This document shows, one piece after another, positions 1-8,349 of a stretch of DNA of 11,576 nucleotides. The translations under genes were made by a program, and so were the position numbers. Source of the stretch: an uncultured Mollicutes bacterium (lineage in GTDB: Bacteria > Bacillota_I > Bacilli_A > RFN20 > CAG-288); assembly GCA_900549915.1 (NCBI GenBank), contig URQF01000036.1, positions 1-11,576 of the forward strand, given 5' to 3'. Under the pieces are notes generated by a model. The model saw only the letters and a program-made list of their open reading frames with translations, had not been told where the DNA came from and did not search any database. Every line of letters starts with the position of its first letter. The stretch's first letter is position 1.

Positions 1-36
1 AGTTGTTCCCAAAACTACGTTATTTATTCCCCTTAT

Positions 37-60
37 CTGTTTTGGAAACAGTCAGGAGGT
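37..60 (+). promoter_or_regulatory. Small inverted repeat plus strong Shine-Dalgarno site
   Basis: A perfect AGGAGGT lies at 54-60, seven bases before the ATG at 68, and fixes the start of the first gene. Directly before it, CTGTTT (37-42) and AAACAG (46-51) form a 6-bp inverted repeat with a 3-base loop. A hairpin this close to the ribosome site could modulate initiation, but it may be chance. No clear -35/-10 pair is visible in the 36 bases before it, so the promoter probably lies outside the window. Confidence 0.6.
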
Positions 61-67
61 ATCGAAT

Positions 68-1738
68 ATGAAAAACAAAGAAGTTAAAAATTATGAAAAA
101 ACCGAAGGATTCGCTCGTTTCAAGAAAAAGCTGCTTCGTGAACATAGGATCAAATCCCTGCTCTTCGGTGTTGCCGGCGGCTTAGCTGGCGCCGCTATCT
201 CAATTGCAGCCTGCAGATTTGCCAATCCTTCCGCAATGGTCTATGCAGCTCCAATCGCAACCGCAGCTGGTTTAGCCGCTGCCTTCGCTGCTGCTTACTT
301 CATCAAGAAACCGACTGACAAGAAAATTGCAGCCCGTCTTGATAAAGAACTTAACCTTCAGGAAAAGGTTTCGACCAGGGTTGAATTTGAAGGCAAAGAT
401 GGCGTGATTCTGAACAAACAGCGTGAAGATGCAACGGTCAAGCTGGATGAGAAACCAGTCAAAGCTGTTCAGAGGAAACTGGCTAGTGTTACCATTCCAG
501 TTCTTGTTGTCGCTGCTGGTCTCTTCGCTGGTTCCTTCTTCATGCCGAATATTGCCCAGTTCCCTTCCCACATCAAAGATCCAATCAACGGTTCTAATAT
601 TGATTCCGTTGATTCCATCGTCCATGTCATTGCTAGTAGCGCCAAGGGAGATATCGACGATATCGATCCAGATACGGATGTGAACGATAAAATCGATCAA
701 ATCATCGATCGTGTCCAAAACGATCTTGACGGCGAGACGGATGAAAACAAGCGTAATGATATTGTGGAAACCGGTAAGGATGACATTGACAAGATTGTCG
801 ATGACGCCAACTCCAAAGACGAAATCGGTGATGAGCTCGTCAAAAGTGACGATGATAACTTAAAGCTTCTTGGAGAAGCTATTAAAGCAGGCGATGAAGA
901 TAAAATCACGATTGCCTTAGGCAATCTGAAAGACGAAATCAATAAACTAAGCGGTCAGCAGCTTGTTGATAAGCTTCATGCTATTGCTGCTGAAATCCGG
1001 AAAGCCTTAGAGAATTCTCAGATTCCGGAAGGTGATCCGCTTCGTGATGCCCTTAAGAAACTCGCAGATGAGTTTGACAAAGAGGCAGACGAATTAAAAA
1101 AGAATCTCGACAACGGAAAGGATACTTCTGATCAGACCAAAGATAATCTCGACCAAAAAATCGATGATGCCAACAAAGACATCAACGACTCTATCAATCA
1201 GCAGAATAAAAACCAAGCTGCGGGTGAGACTGCTAAAGATGCTCTTGATCAGATGAAAGATCCGACTCAGAACGGTCAGAACGGAAACAGCGGAGATCAG
1301 GAAGGCTCCGGTGAACAAGGTTCTGGCGAAGGCCAAGGTGGTTCTGGTGAACAAGGCTCCGGTGAAAAAGGCTCTGGCGCAGGCGAGGGCGGTTCCGGAG
1401 AGCAAGGCTCTGGTGAACAGGGCTCTGGTGACAAAGGCGACCAAGGCAACAGCGGAGATAAGGGCGATAAAGGAAACAACGGTTCCGGCAATGGAAACGG
1501 TATCCAAGATGGTGATCACAAAGGTGAAGGCGCTGGTGGAGGCACTGGCACTATCGATGGTCTAGGCCATGATCATGTTTATACCGATCAAGGCGACACC
1601 GAGTATGGTGATGTCATCGATGGAAGCAACGGCGATGCTCAGGACGATTGCAACCAAAATGGCGATGACGATATCAATGCTGCCTTGAAAGATTACTTCA
1701 ATGAGTTATATGGCGATAAGGACAAGAAAAATCCGTAA
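68..1738 (+). CDS. Membrane protein with acidic and Gly-Ser-Glu repeat tail, first gene of MoxR/vWA operon
   Basis: A 556-residue protein of no defined function, resembling the multi-helix DUF4175-like proteins found beside MoxR ATPases. Hydrophobic helices lie at about 31-49, 57-79 and 138-159. With the basic N-terminus inside, the roughly 60-residue loop 80-137 is cytosolic and the long C-terminal part lies outside. The loop carries a conserved-looking block, ARLDKEL...STM(AGG)VEFEG...KQRED. Residues 180-400 are Asp/Lys-rich and probably helical or coiled. Residues 413-480 are a low-complexity Gly/Ser/Glu/Gln repeat. A short conserved-looking tail, ALKDYFNELYG, lies near the end. The start is set by AGGAGGT at 54-60. 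AGG codons 27, 104 and 136 read better as Met; R17, R24 and R118-type positions use CGT. It precedes moxR by 53 bases and is probably a membrane partner of the ATPase/vWA complex. Family placement is by pattern only. Confidence 0.8.
   Translation: MKNKEVKNYEKTEGFARFKKKLLREHRIKSLLFGVAGGLAGAAISIAACRFANPSAMVYAAPIATAAGLAAAFAAAYFIKKPTDKKIAARLDKELNLQEKVSTRVEFEGKDGVILNKQREDATVKLDEKPVKAVQRKLASVTIPVLVVAAGLFAGSFFMPNIAQFPSHIKDPINGSNIDSVDSIVHVIASSAKGDIDDIDPDTDVNDKIDQIIDRVQNDLDGETDENKRNDIVETGKDDIDKIVDDANSKDEIGDELVKSDDDNLKLLGEAIKAGDEDKITIALGNLKDEINKLSGQQLVDKLHAIAAEIRKALENSQIPEGDPLRDALKKLADEFDKEADELKKNLDNGKDTSDQTKDNLDQKIDDANKDINDSINQQNKNQAAGETAKDALDQMKDPTQNGQNGNSGDQEGSGEQGSGEGQGGSGEQGSGEKGSGAGEGGSGEQGSGEQGSGDKGDQGNSGDKGDKGNNGSGNGNGIQDGDHKGEGAGGGTGTIDGLGHDHVYTDQGDTEYGDVIDGSNGDAQDDCNQNGDDDINAALKDYFNELYGDKDKKNP
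1304..1501 (+). repeat. In-frame Gly-Ser-Gly-Glu repeat
   Basis: Degenerate tandem units of roughly 12-15 bases encode GSGEQ, GSGEG, GSGEK, GSGDK and similar pentapeptides, drifting to GDKGN at the 3' end. Third positions vary (ggt, ggc; tcc, tct), so the repeat is kept at protein level rather than being a recent DNA expansion. It forms a flexible, acidic extracytoplasmic linker in the first gene. The antisense open frame it creates (Pro-rich) is a shadow. Confidence 0.85.
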
Positions 1739-1791
1739 TCTGAGCCGAATCTGAAAACTAGTTTCTAATTTACAAAGGATATATACAGAAA

Positions 1792-2778
1792 ATGGAAAAC
1801 GAGCAGCTTATCAAGAATTTCAGTGATTCCGTGACGAAAATCAAAACCGAGCTCCATAAGGATATCATCGGTCAGGAAGAAGTCTTAGATGCGGTCATCA
1901 TCGCCGTCATCTCGGGTGGTAACGTTCTTCTGGAAGGTGTCCCTGGAACTGGTAAAACCCGTCTTGTCCGTTCTTTAGGACAGACTTTGAACCTTCCGTT
2001 CAGCCGTATTCAGTTCACACCAGACCTTATGCCAAACGATGTCACTGGTGCCAATATCATCCGTAAAGATGAGAACGGCAACTTGGTCACAACGTTCCAG
2101 AAGGGTCCTATCTTCGCTCAGATTATCTTAGCCGATGAAATCAACCGTGCTACTCCGAAGACCCAGTCTGCAAGGCTTGAGGTCAGGCAGGAACACAAAG
2201 TCACTGTCTCGGGCGTCACTTATCAGATGGCTGAGCCTTTCTTCGTTCTCGCAACCGAGAACCCGATTGAGCAGGATGGTACTTATCCGCTTCCGGAAGC
2301 TCAGATGGACCGTTTCAGGTTCAAGGTCATCATGTCCTTCCCGTCTGCTAAGGAACTTGGCGACATTGTCAACAGGACTCAGAAGAACAGGAACGAAAAT
2401 GCTACGAAGGTTGTTGATGGACCTAGGATCAGGGAAAGGCGTAAGCTTGCTCAGGATGTCCCGGTCATTCCGGAAGTCTTGGACTATGCTAGGAACCTTG
2501 TCTCTCATACCCATCCGGAATTAGAGGAAGGCGGTGAGGTTGCCAAGAAGTACATCCGTTATGGTGCATCTCCTCGTGCTGCTCAGGCTTTAATCACTGG
2601 TTCCAAGATCCGTGCCTTGATCCATGGCAACTATAACGTTTCTTACGATGATATTGATGCCCTTGCTTATCCGGTTCTCCGCCATCGTATCAAGATTAAC
2701 TACAATGCAATCAATGAAGGCCTGACGATTGATAAAGTAATCGGTCTTCTCATTAAGGAAAACAGAAAGAACAAGTAA
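1792..2778 (+). CDS. moxR: MoxR-family AAA+ ATPase
   Basis: A 328-residue MoxR-type AAA+ ATPase, close to the usual family length, cytosolic and probably hexameric. Family members act as chaperones for vWA-domain partners encoded alongside. Walker A is GVPGTGKT at 49-56; Walker B is IILADEINRA at 111-120 with D115/E116; sensor 1 is ATENP near 154-158; sensor 2 is GASPRA with R262 (CGT). Several motif positions only match the family if AGG is Met: QSAMLEVMQE (codons 128, 132), DRFMFKV (codon 176) and PMIMEMRKL (codons 212, 214, 216). In the last, true Arg217 is CGT and lies next to three AGG codons. An AAAGGA at 1774-1779 lies 12 bases before the ATG. Gene 2 of the operon; the next start is 6 bases after its stop. 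Confidence 0.96.
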   Translation: MENEQLIKNFSDSVTKIKTELHKDIIGQEEVLDAVIIAVISGGNVLLEGVPGTGKTRLVRSLGQTLNLPFSRIQFTPDLMPNDVTGANIIRKDENGNLVTTFQKGPIFAQIILADEINRATPKTQSARLEVRQEHKVTVSGVTYQMAEPFFVLATENPIEQDGTYPLPEAQMDRFRFKVIMSFPSAKELGDIVNRTQKNRNENATKVVDGPRIRERRKLAQDVPVIPEVLDYARNLVSHTHPELEEGGEVAKKYIRYGASPRAAQALITGSKIRALIHGNYNVSYDDIDALAYPVLRHRIKINYNAINEGLTIDKVIGLLIKENRKNK

Positions 2779-2784
2779 CCCAAT

Positions 2785-3660
2785 ATGAAACAAGCGATCG
2801 ACGAACAATTTCTCCAGCAAATCGAGCAATTTACGTTGGCTGTCAAGGACAACGTCGCCGGTCTTTTCGGTGGAAACCACAAATCCAAAAAATATGGTTC
2901 TTCCTGCGAATTCGCTGATTATCGTGACTATATCGAAGGGGATGATGTCACGAAAATCGACTGGAACCTTTACGGTAAATTCGAGAAGAGGTACTTAAAG
3001 CTTTATCTCGATGAACGTCAGAGGCATACTCGTATCTACATTGATACGAGTCGTTCCAGGAGCTTCTTCAACAAAGACGAGATGGCTCTTAAGATTGCAT
3101 CCACCCTTGCTTTCAGGTCTGTTTCCGATAGGGACAAGGTCACAATCTATGCCTTAAAAGGCGACTATGCAGAACCGATTATCGAAAACTTAGTCGGTAA
3201 AGATAGTTACAGGAGTTCCATCAACCAGCTCAACAAGGTCAAGTTTGACGGAGAATCGAGTATCTCGGATGCTATTGTCCGTTCGACTGTCGGCTATGGA
3301 GATGGAAAGAGCATTATCATCTCGGATTTCTGTTCCGACAGCAACTTTACCGATGCTGTTGATTATCTTAGAAACAAACGCCGCGATGTCAGGTGCATCC
3401 AGATTCTCGGCGATGAGGAGGTTCATCCGCAGTTCCGTGGAAAAAGGATCATTCATGATTCGGAAAATGATGATCGTTTCTTCAAGGATAACATCAGCCG
3501 TGATGTTATCAACGCCTATCAAAAGGCCTTGAAGTTTGTCCAGGATAAAATCAAGAATTTCTGTCTTTCCCGAGAAGCCGACTATATCTTCTGTTCCACC
3601 GACGAACCCTTGAAAGAGGTGTTCTTAAATAAGAGGTTATCTAGGGGGGTTATCGAATGA
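2785..3660 (+). CDS. DUF58-domain protein, vWA-like, MoxR partner
   Basis: A 291-residue DUF58 protein, normally encoded directly after moxR and thought to be handled by it; molecular function unknown. The family hallmark is clear at residues 36-66: GSSCEFADYRDYIEGDDV followed by IDWNLYGKFEK. The metal-site-like strand is IYIDTSRSM, with D87 and M92 (AGG), where the family has DxSxSM. FEKMYLKL (codon 69), DERQMH (codon 80) and SDMDKV also require AGG = Met to look like the family. No membrane helix is seen, unlike many DUF58 proteins whose two N-terminal helices are separate. There is no strong ribosome site ahead of the ATG, only the AAGGA in the end of moxR, so translational coupling is likely. 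It ends in TGA inside ATGA, overlapping the next start by 4 bases. Confidence 0.93.
   Translation: MKQAIDEQFLQQIEQFTLAVKDNVAGLFGGNHKSKKYGSSCEFADYRDYIEGDDVTKIDWNLYGKFEKRYLKLYLDERQRHTRIYIDTSRSRSFFNKDEMALKIASTLAFRSVSDRDKVTIYALKGDYAEPIIENLVGKDSYRSSINQLNKVKFDGESSISDAIVRSTVGYGDGKSIIISDFCSDSNFTDAVDYLRNKRRDVRCIQILGDEEVHPQFRGKRIIHDSENDDRFFKDNISRDVINAYQKALKFVQDKIKNFCLSREADYIFCSTDEPLKEVFLNKRLSRGVIE
3643..3650 (+). promoter_or_regulatory. Ribosome binding site inside DUF58 gene
   Basis: AGGGGGGT ends six bases before the ATG at 3657 and lies inside the 3' end of the DUF58 gene (codons for S-M-G). It supports the ATG that overlaps the upstream TGA as the true start of the BatA-like gene. Confidence 0.6.
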
Positions 3661-5570
3661 GTTTCCAATATCCATATGCTCTCTTGGTCCTTCTTGCCAT
3701 TCCGGTTCTTATTCTCATTTACATCTTACGGAACCGTTATAAAGAAGCGACCGCGCCGTCTACCTACCTTTGGGAGCTCAGTCAGAAATTCCTTAAGAAA
3801 CGGAATCCGTTCCATTCCAGGGAAAACCTGATTGCTCTCTTTGTTCAGATGTTTGCTATTGCCTTCATGGCTGTCACTCTTGCCCATCCGATTTTGAGTC
3901 TGAAAGGACAAGCAGAAAACAGGGTCTTCGTCCTTGATGGTTCTGCTAGCAGGAACAGGAAGAGGGAAGGAACTGGCTATGATGGGAAAGAGACCAAATT
4001 CGAAGTAGCAAAAGAAGACATTCTAAAGAAAGTCTATGCTGCAAAGAAAGGTTCTACTTTTACTTTAATTGTCACGGATTCTGGGGAACCCAAAACTGTT
4101 TGTGAAGGTATCCAGGACGTAACAAGGTTTGAAAAGTACAGGGATACTGTCAACTGTTCTTACGCTACCAATGAGATTAAGGATTCGATTTCCTTAGCAC
4201 AGAAGTTAGTTTCTTCTGGTAGCGGTAGCGATGTCTATCTCGCCACGGATAAGAAAGTCACTTGTGATGACAATATCCATCTTAGGAGTTATTTCAACGA
4301 TAAGCAGACCAATTATGCCATCACCAATGTCAAATATGAGAACAAGGATGGTGAAAATGGCACGAACATTGTCATTACTCCGACTTATGTCTGCTATGAT
4401 CATGACAATGCTAGGTTCCGTATCCGCTTTGCCATCAACGGCAAGGATTTAGGTTCGGTTGCCACTGTTACAGCAGTTTCAGCTGGGCTTGAGTATTCCA
4501 GTGGATATGGTTTTAAGTTTGATGATCCTATCGAGTCCATTACCTGTACCATTGATGAAGACTACAACGAGAAGAAGAAAGGTTATGTAGACTGCCTTGA
4601 AGACGACAATTCCTTCACTTTCTACAATGAAAAGAACGATAGGCAGGCTAGTGTCCTTTTAGTCAGTAATCAACCTCGTTATCTCAGTACTGCATTCAAA
4701 GCCTGGGGTGTTACTTGCACCGTTGTTTCTCCTGCTGCTTTCAATACTACGAGCGGATACGATATCTACGTCTTCGATTGTGTTTCTCCGAAAAAGCTTC
4801 CGACCGATGGTGCTATTTGGTTCATTTCTCCGAAGGAAGATGTTGCCGATACTGGTTTCACCTATGTCAATGACTATTCGGAATCTGAAAAGGGATTCAC
4901 ATGCACCTATACGGATAACGACAATAGTCTGACTTATCAGCAGCTTACTAAGAACCTTGCCAAAAAAGATGTTCTTGTCAGTTATTATAAGCGTTATACG
5001 CTTGTAGATGACTTTACAACCATTCTTGCTTATAAGAATGTTCCTATGATCTTCGCTGGCAAGACTTCCTACGGCCAGCGCGAAGTTATCTTCTCCTTCC
5101 CGTTACAGAGTTCTAGCATGCCTGTCACTTATGATTTCTTACCACTGACTCGTAACCTGGTACAGTTCTCTCATCCGTCCTTATTAGATAAATTCAGCTA
5201 TACGGTTGGAGATACCCTTGCTATCAATGCGGGAGATGAAGTCGAGACTAGGACGATGAAACGTCCAGACGGAACTGCGGTTCCGATTGTCAAAGGAACA
5301 AGCCAATACCTCAGCTATGAATTTGATGAGGTCGGTACATATGTCCTTACTGCCGTTAATACGGATAAGACTGGTAAGGAAGTTTATAGGTACGTCAAAT
5401 ACCCAAAGGAGGAGGGAAATCCACTCATCGAGGATTCTAACGCCTATCAGATTGTTAAGAATCCGGATGCATCGAAGGTAAACGGCATTTTCGACTCGAT
5501 ACTTCCTGTCGCGATTGCTGCTGCTGTCTTCTTTGCCGCCGATTGGATCCTATATGCCCGTGAACAATAA
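3657..5570 (+). CDS. BatA-type vWA membrane protein
   Basis: A 637-residue membrane protein with an N-terminal aerotolerance-regulator (BatA) domain followed by a vWA domain. Helix 1 spans about 7-25 and helix 2 about 59-78 (VQMFAIAFMAVTLAHPIL). The linker ATAPSTYLWELSQKFLKKRN is typical of this clostridial/Bacilli subfamily. The metal-ion site is VLDGSASM with D94, S96, S98 and M99 (AGG). AGG also encodes codons 101 and 103, giving SMNMKME in place of the arginine-rich string a standard code would predict. Residues 220-600 are a large beta-rich region, presumably extracytoplasmic, and a final helix lies at about 613-632. It overlaps the DUF58 stop by 4 bases and the next gene by 17. The likely role is membrane partner of MoxR and DUF58 in a metal-dependent complex; the substrate is unknown. 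Confidence 0.9.
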   Translation: MSFQYPYALLVLLAIPVLILIYILRNRYKEATAPSTYLWELSQKFLKKRNPFHSRENLIALFVQMFAIAFMAVTLAHPILSLKGQAENRVFVLDGSASRNRKREGTGYDGKETKFEVAKEDILKKVYAAKKGSTFTLIVTDSGEPKTVCEGIQDVTRFEKYRDTVNCSYATNEIKDSISLAQKLVSSGSGSDVYLATDKKVTCDDNIHLRSYFNDKQTNYAITNVKYENKDGENGTNIVITPTYVCYDHDNARFRIRFAINGKDLGSVATVTAVSAGLEYSSGYGFKFDDPIESITCTIDEDYNEKKKGYVDCLEDDNSFTFYNEKNDRQASVLLVSNQPRYLSTAFKAWGVTCTVVSPAAFNTTSGYDIYVFDCVSPKKLPTDGAIWFISPKEDVADTGFTYVNDYSESEKGFTCTYTDNDNSLTYQQLTKNLAKKDVLVSYYKRYTLVDDFTTILAYKNVPMIFAGKTSYGQREVIFSFPLQSSSMPVTYDFLPLTRNLVQFSHPSLLDKFSYTVGDTLAINAGDEVETRTMKRPDGTAVPIVKGTSQYLSYEFDEVGTYVLTAVNTDKTGKEVYRYVKYPKEEGNPLIEDSNAYQIVKNPDASKVNGIFDSILPVAIAAAVFFAADWILYAREQ

Positions 5571-8265
5571 TAGAATTGATAATCCATACTTGTTCTTCAT
5601 CTTGATTCCTCTTGTTGCACTTGTTCTCCTCGGCTTCTTCCTGATTCCGAAATACAAGCGGTATCGAATTAAGAACATCATCTCTCTTATTCTCCATCTT
5701 GTCAGGTCCGTTAGGCTTACTTTGGCCTTTGTCGATATTCAGTATGTCAAATCCAGTTCGACAACTGAATTAATTGTCCTTGCTGATTGCTCTAAGAGCG
5801 AATTCAACAATGGACATCAGATTGATAAGTTGATTAATGACGTCTATGCGCAGGCTGGCAAAGTCGATGGTACCAAAATCGGTGTTGTTGCCTTTGCAAA
5901 AGACCAGGAAGTCGTCAACAAGATTGGTAGTCAGTACGAAGCAAAGTCTATTCTGAAGTATTTCGAAGATGATTCGAGCTTCGATAACTCTGCCACTGAC
6001 TTAAAATCCGCGCTTCGCTATGCAGATAGCCTCTATTCGAAAGATAGTGCTGTCCGCCGTAGGATTATCAGGAGCGATGGACTTGAGACGGATGGCTCCG
6101 CCATTGAAGCCTTAGACCAGCTGACTGCTGATTCGGTTCAGATTGATGCTATTTCTAGGAGTCAGCCGGAATTTGATGAAGTCGCTATCACTGGTCTTGA
6201 TTACACTGATCGTTGCTACATCGGCAAAGACCAGAAAGTCAAAGTCTCTGTTAAATCGAAAAAAGGCGGACTTCTGACTCTTACTCTTGTCTGTGATGGA
6301 CAGCAGGTTGCTCAAAGGAAAAATGAGCCTTGCAACAAAGGTATCAACGTCTATACGTTCGATATTTCAGCCGAAAAAGCTGGTACGTTCCGTTATGAAG
6401 TCTCTATTTCTGGTAGGAGCGATACCTTCGAAGAAAATAATAAGAGGTCTTTCACTCAGGAAATTTCAGATCACTACAATGTCCTTTACATCGGTGATGA
6501 TTCCTCTGCCTTAGATAATCTTCAGACTTCGTTCCCTGCAAACGCTAAGTTCTCTTCTTGTTTGCTGAACTCCTCTGGCACGGCTAGCGTTCCTTATAAC
6601 ATTACTGACCTTATCAAGTATGATGAAATCATCCTGAATAACGTAAATAGGGAAGACTTAGATGAACCGGAACAGTTCGTTGCAAATCTTGAAACTGCGG
6701 TGAAAGATTATGGAAAGAGTCTTCTTACCCTTGGCTCTGTCTTTGCAGGCGCTGCCAAAGGCGACTATCTCTCTGACTATAATGCCAGGCTTCCGATTCA
6801 GAGTGAATCCGATGAGGGTAAAGCAATTGTCCTTGTTATTGATAACTCTGGTTCTAGGGAAAGCGACAATCGTTTGAGAAAGGCAAGAGATGGTGCTAAG
6901 GCGATTATTGGCAAGCTCAATGAACGAGATTACATTTCAATCGTTACTTTCTCTGATAAAACTAAGATTGTTAGTCCTCTGACTTCTGTCAAGAACAAAG
7001 AATCGGTCCTTAAGAGTATCACCAAGATCAAATCAGAAGGCGGAACTGTCAGGGCTGGCGGACTAAAAGCCGCACATCAGCAGCTGAAGAATTCTCCGAC
7101 CGAAAACAAGTTTGTCATCACCTTGTCCGATGGTGATCCGTCTGAAAGCGTCGGCACCTTGACGAAGCTTGTTAAAGACAGGTATCAAGACAATATTATC
7201 TGCTCTTTCATTAACATCTCGAATTCCTCTGGTACTTCTCTGTTGATGAAATTAGCACAAGCCGGTGAAGGAACTTACTACTATTGTAAGACCGCTGCTA
7301 GCTTGGTTGATGTCATGGTCACCTCGGTTGTTACGGATGTCAATGAAAAGACAATCCAAGAAGCTTCGGAGGTTAAAATTATTGATACCAAGGATGATTC
7401 GGTTAAAGGTATCGAAGATCTTCCTTCCATTGATGGTTATAACTTCGTTCGTACGAAGAAATCCGCTAATACGATTCTTACCTTAACCTATAAGCACGAA
7501 AACGAGAAAGAGGATGGCGGCGATTCTTCTTCGGCTGTTGCTACCGTCCCTCTTTATGCCTACTGGGATATCGGAGATGCGAAGGGCCGTGTTGCTTCCT
7601 TCACTTCGAATTTAGGTTCTGCGTGGACGGATTCCTTCCGTCAAAGCGAAAACGGTCAGCTTTTCAGGAAACAGAGGATTGCTGAGACTCTTCCGACTCG
7701 TAATATCAATTCTATTCTTGATAGGAAATACGAAAACCATGGTGTTACTTCTTCTATCAGCTTCATTGCTGCTGAGAAGAACAAGAATGCCAAGATTCAT
7801 ATCAAGGTCACGTCTCCGGATAAGAAGATTGTAAAAGAGTATGATCTTAGGTATGATGGCTCTACGTTCTCTGCAGAAGTAGAGACTGGTGCAGTCGGAC
7901 TTTACCAGGTTGAGGTTTCCTATTCCTATGATGTGACGAAAGAAGACGGAAGTGTCGAAACGAAAACGAATGAGCCGGAAGTAAGACAGCTGAACTTCGA
8001 TTACTCTTCGGAGTATGACAGGTTCCCTGAGTCGACTTCGACTCTTCTCTATTCCTTGACCAAGAACACTGGCAAGGTGACCTATGACTCTGTCGACTAT
8101 CAGATTAGCAGTTCCGAATTCGCCTTCAAATCCTACAAATCCCTTAATGTTGTCTTTAGGATCATTGCAGTTGTTCTTCTCTTAATTGATATCTTCGTCC
8201 GTAAGAGCGACTTCAAAAAGAAGAAAAAAGACAAAGACAGGAACCTTAGGGCTGGAAGCAAATAA
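5554..8265 (+). CDS. Two-vWA membrane protein with GATase1-like middle
   Basis: A 903-residue membrane protein, the last and largest gene of the operon. I chose the ATG at 5554, giving MPVNNNRIDNPYLFF; an upstream in-frame ATG at 5515 would add 13 residues deep inside the preceding gene. Helices lie at 13-31 and 41-61; the second is only hydrophobic if AGG codons 51 and 54 are Met (LVMSVMLTLAF). vWA domain 1 covers about 72-200 with D78, S80, S82 (ADCSKS) and MIIMSDGLETDG at 170-181. A beta-sandwich follows (200-310), then a GATase1-like stretch (about 320-415) with AMLPIQ at its end. The second vWA domain covers about 423-600, with DNSGSM at D430-M435. After another beta-rich part, a last helix lies at about 867-885 and the tail is Lys-rich. 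The family is known beside MoxR operons; exact function unknown. It has 21 AGG codons against 2 internal ATG. Confidence 0.88.
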   Translation: MPVNNNRIDNPYLFFILIPLVALVLLGFFLIPKYKRYRIKNIISLILHLVRSVRLTLAFVDIQYVKSSSTTELIVLADCSKSEFNNGHQIDKLINDVYAQAGKVDGTKIGVVAFAKDQEVVNKIGSQYEAKSILKYFEDDSSFDNSATDLKSALRYADSLYSKDSAVRRRIIRSDGLETDGSAIEALDQLTADSVQIDAISRSQPEFDEVAITGLDYTDRCYIGKDQKVKVSVKSKKGGLLTLTLVCDGQQVAQRKNEPCNKGINVYTFDISAEKAGTFRYEVSISGRSDTFEENNKRSFTQEISDHYNVLYIGDDSSALDNLQTSFPANAKFSSCLLNSSGTASVPYNITDLIKYDEIILNNVNREDLDEPEQFVANLETAVKDYGKSLLTLGSVFAGAAKGDYLSDYNARLPIQSESDEGKAIVLVIDNSGSRESDNRLRKARDGAKAIIGKLNERDYISIVTFSDKTKIVSPLTSVKNKESVLKSITKIKSEGGTVRAGGLKAAHQQLKNSPTENKFVITLSDGDPSESVGTLTKLVKDRYQDNIICSFINISNSSGTSLLMKLAQAGEGTYYYCKTAASLVDVMVTSVVTDVNEKTIQEASEVKIIDTKDDSVKGIEDLPSIDGYNFVRTKKSANTILTLTYKHENEKEDGGDSSSAVATVPLYAYWDIGDAKGRVASFTSNLGSAWTDSFRQSENGQLFRKQRIAETLPTRNINSILDRKYENHGVTSSISFIAAEKNKNAKIHIKVTSPDKKIVKEYDLRYDGSTFSAEVETGAVGLYQVEVSYSYDVTKEDGSVETKTNEPEVRQLNFDYSSEYDRFPESTSTLLYSLTKNTGKVTYDSVDYQISSSEFAFKSYKSLNVVFRIIAVVLLLIDIFVRKSDFKKKKKDKDRNLRAGSK

Positions 8266-8268
8266 TGA

Positions 8269-8298
8269 AAAAAGAGACTGCGTGAGCGGTCTCTTTTT
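8269..8298 (+). terminator. Rho-independent terminator of the MoxR/vWA operon
   Basis: AAAAAGAGAC pairs with GTCTCTTTTT, and the inner T-G wobble and GC pairs close on a GTGA tetraloop (GNRA type), giving about 13 paired positions. A run of five T ends the right arm. It begins three bases after the TAA of the last operon gene, so the + transcript ends here. Confidence 0.9.
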
Positions 8299-8314
8299 AA
8301 AGGAATAAATTGAT

Positions 8315-8343
8315 AAAAAACGGCTCCAGAAGGGCCGTTTTTT
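8315..8343. terminator. Bidirectional terminator between convergent genes
   Basis: AAAAAACGGC pairs with GCCGTTTTTT, extended by a T-G and a C-G pair around a five-base loop. The T-run on the + strand and the A-run on the left arm (T-run on the - strand) let it stop transcription both ways. It lies just past the TGA of the - strand exchanger gene and also backs up the operon terminator at 8269-8298. Confidence 0.88.
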
Positions 8344-8349
8344 ATTGAA

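Noticed and set aside
1297..1491. Pro-rich reading frame on the - strand
   Set aside because: It is the complement of the GSGE repeat (PEPCSPEP pattern), without a ribosome site, inside a well-supported gene.
2425..2439. Arg-rich stretches (for example in MoxR, and SRNRKRE in the BatA-like protein) as nucleic-acid-binding or basic motifs
   Set aside because: All these arginines are AGG codons and disappear when AGG is read as Met, restoring the family consensus.
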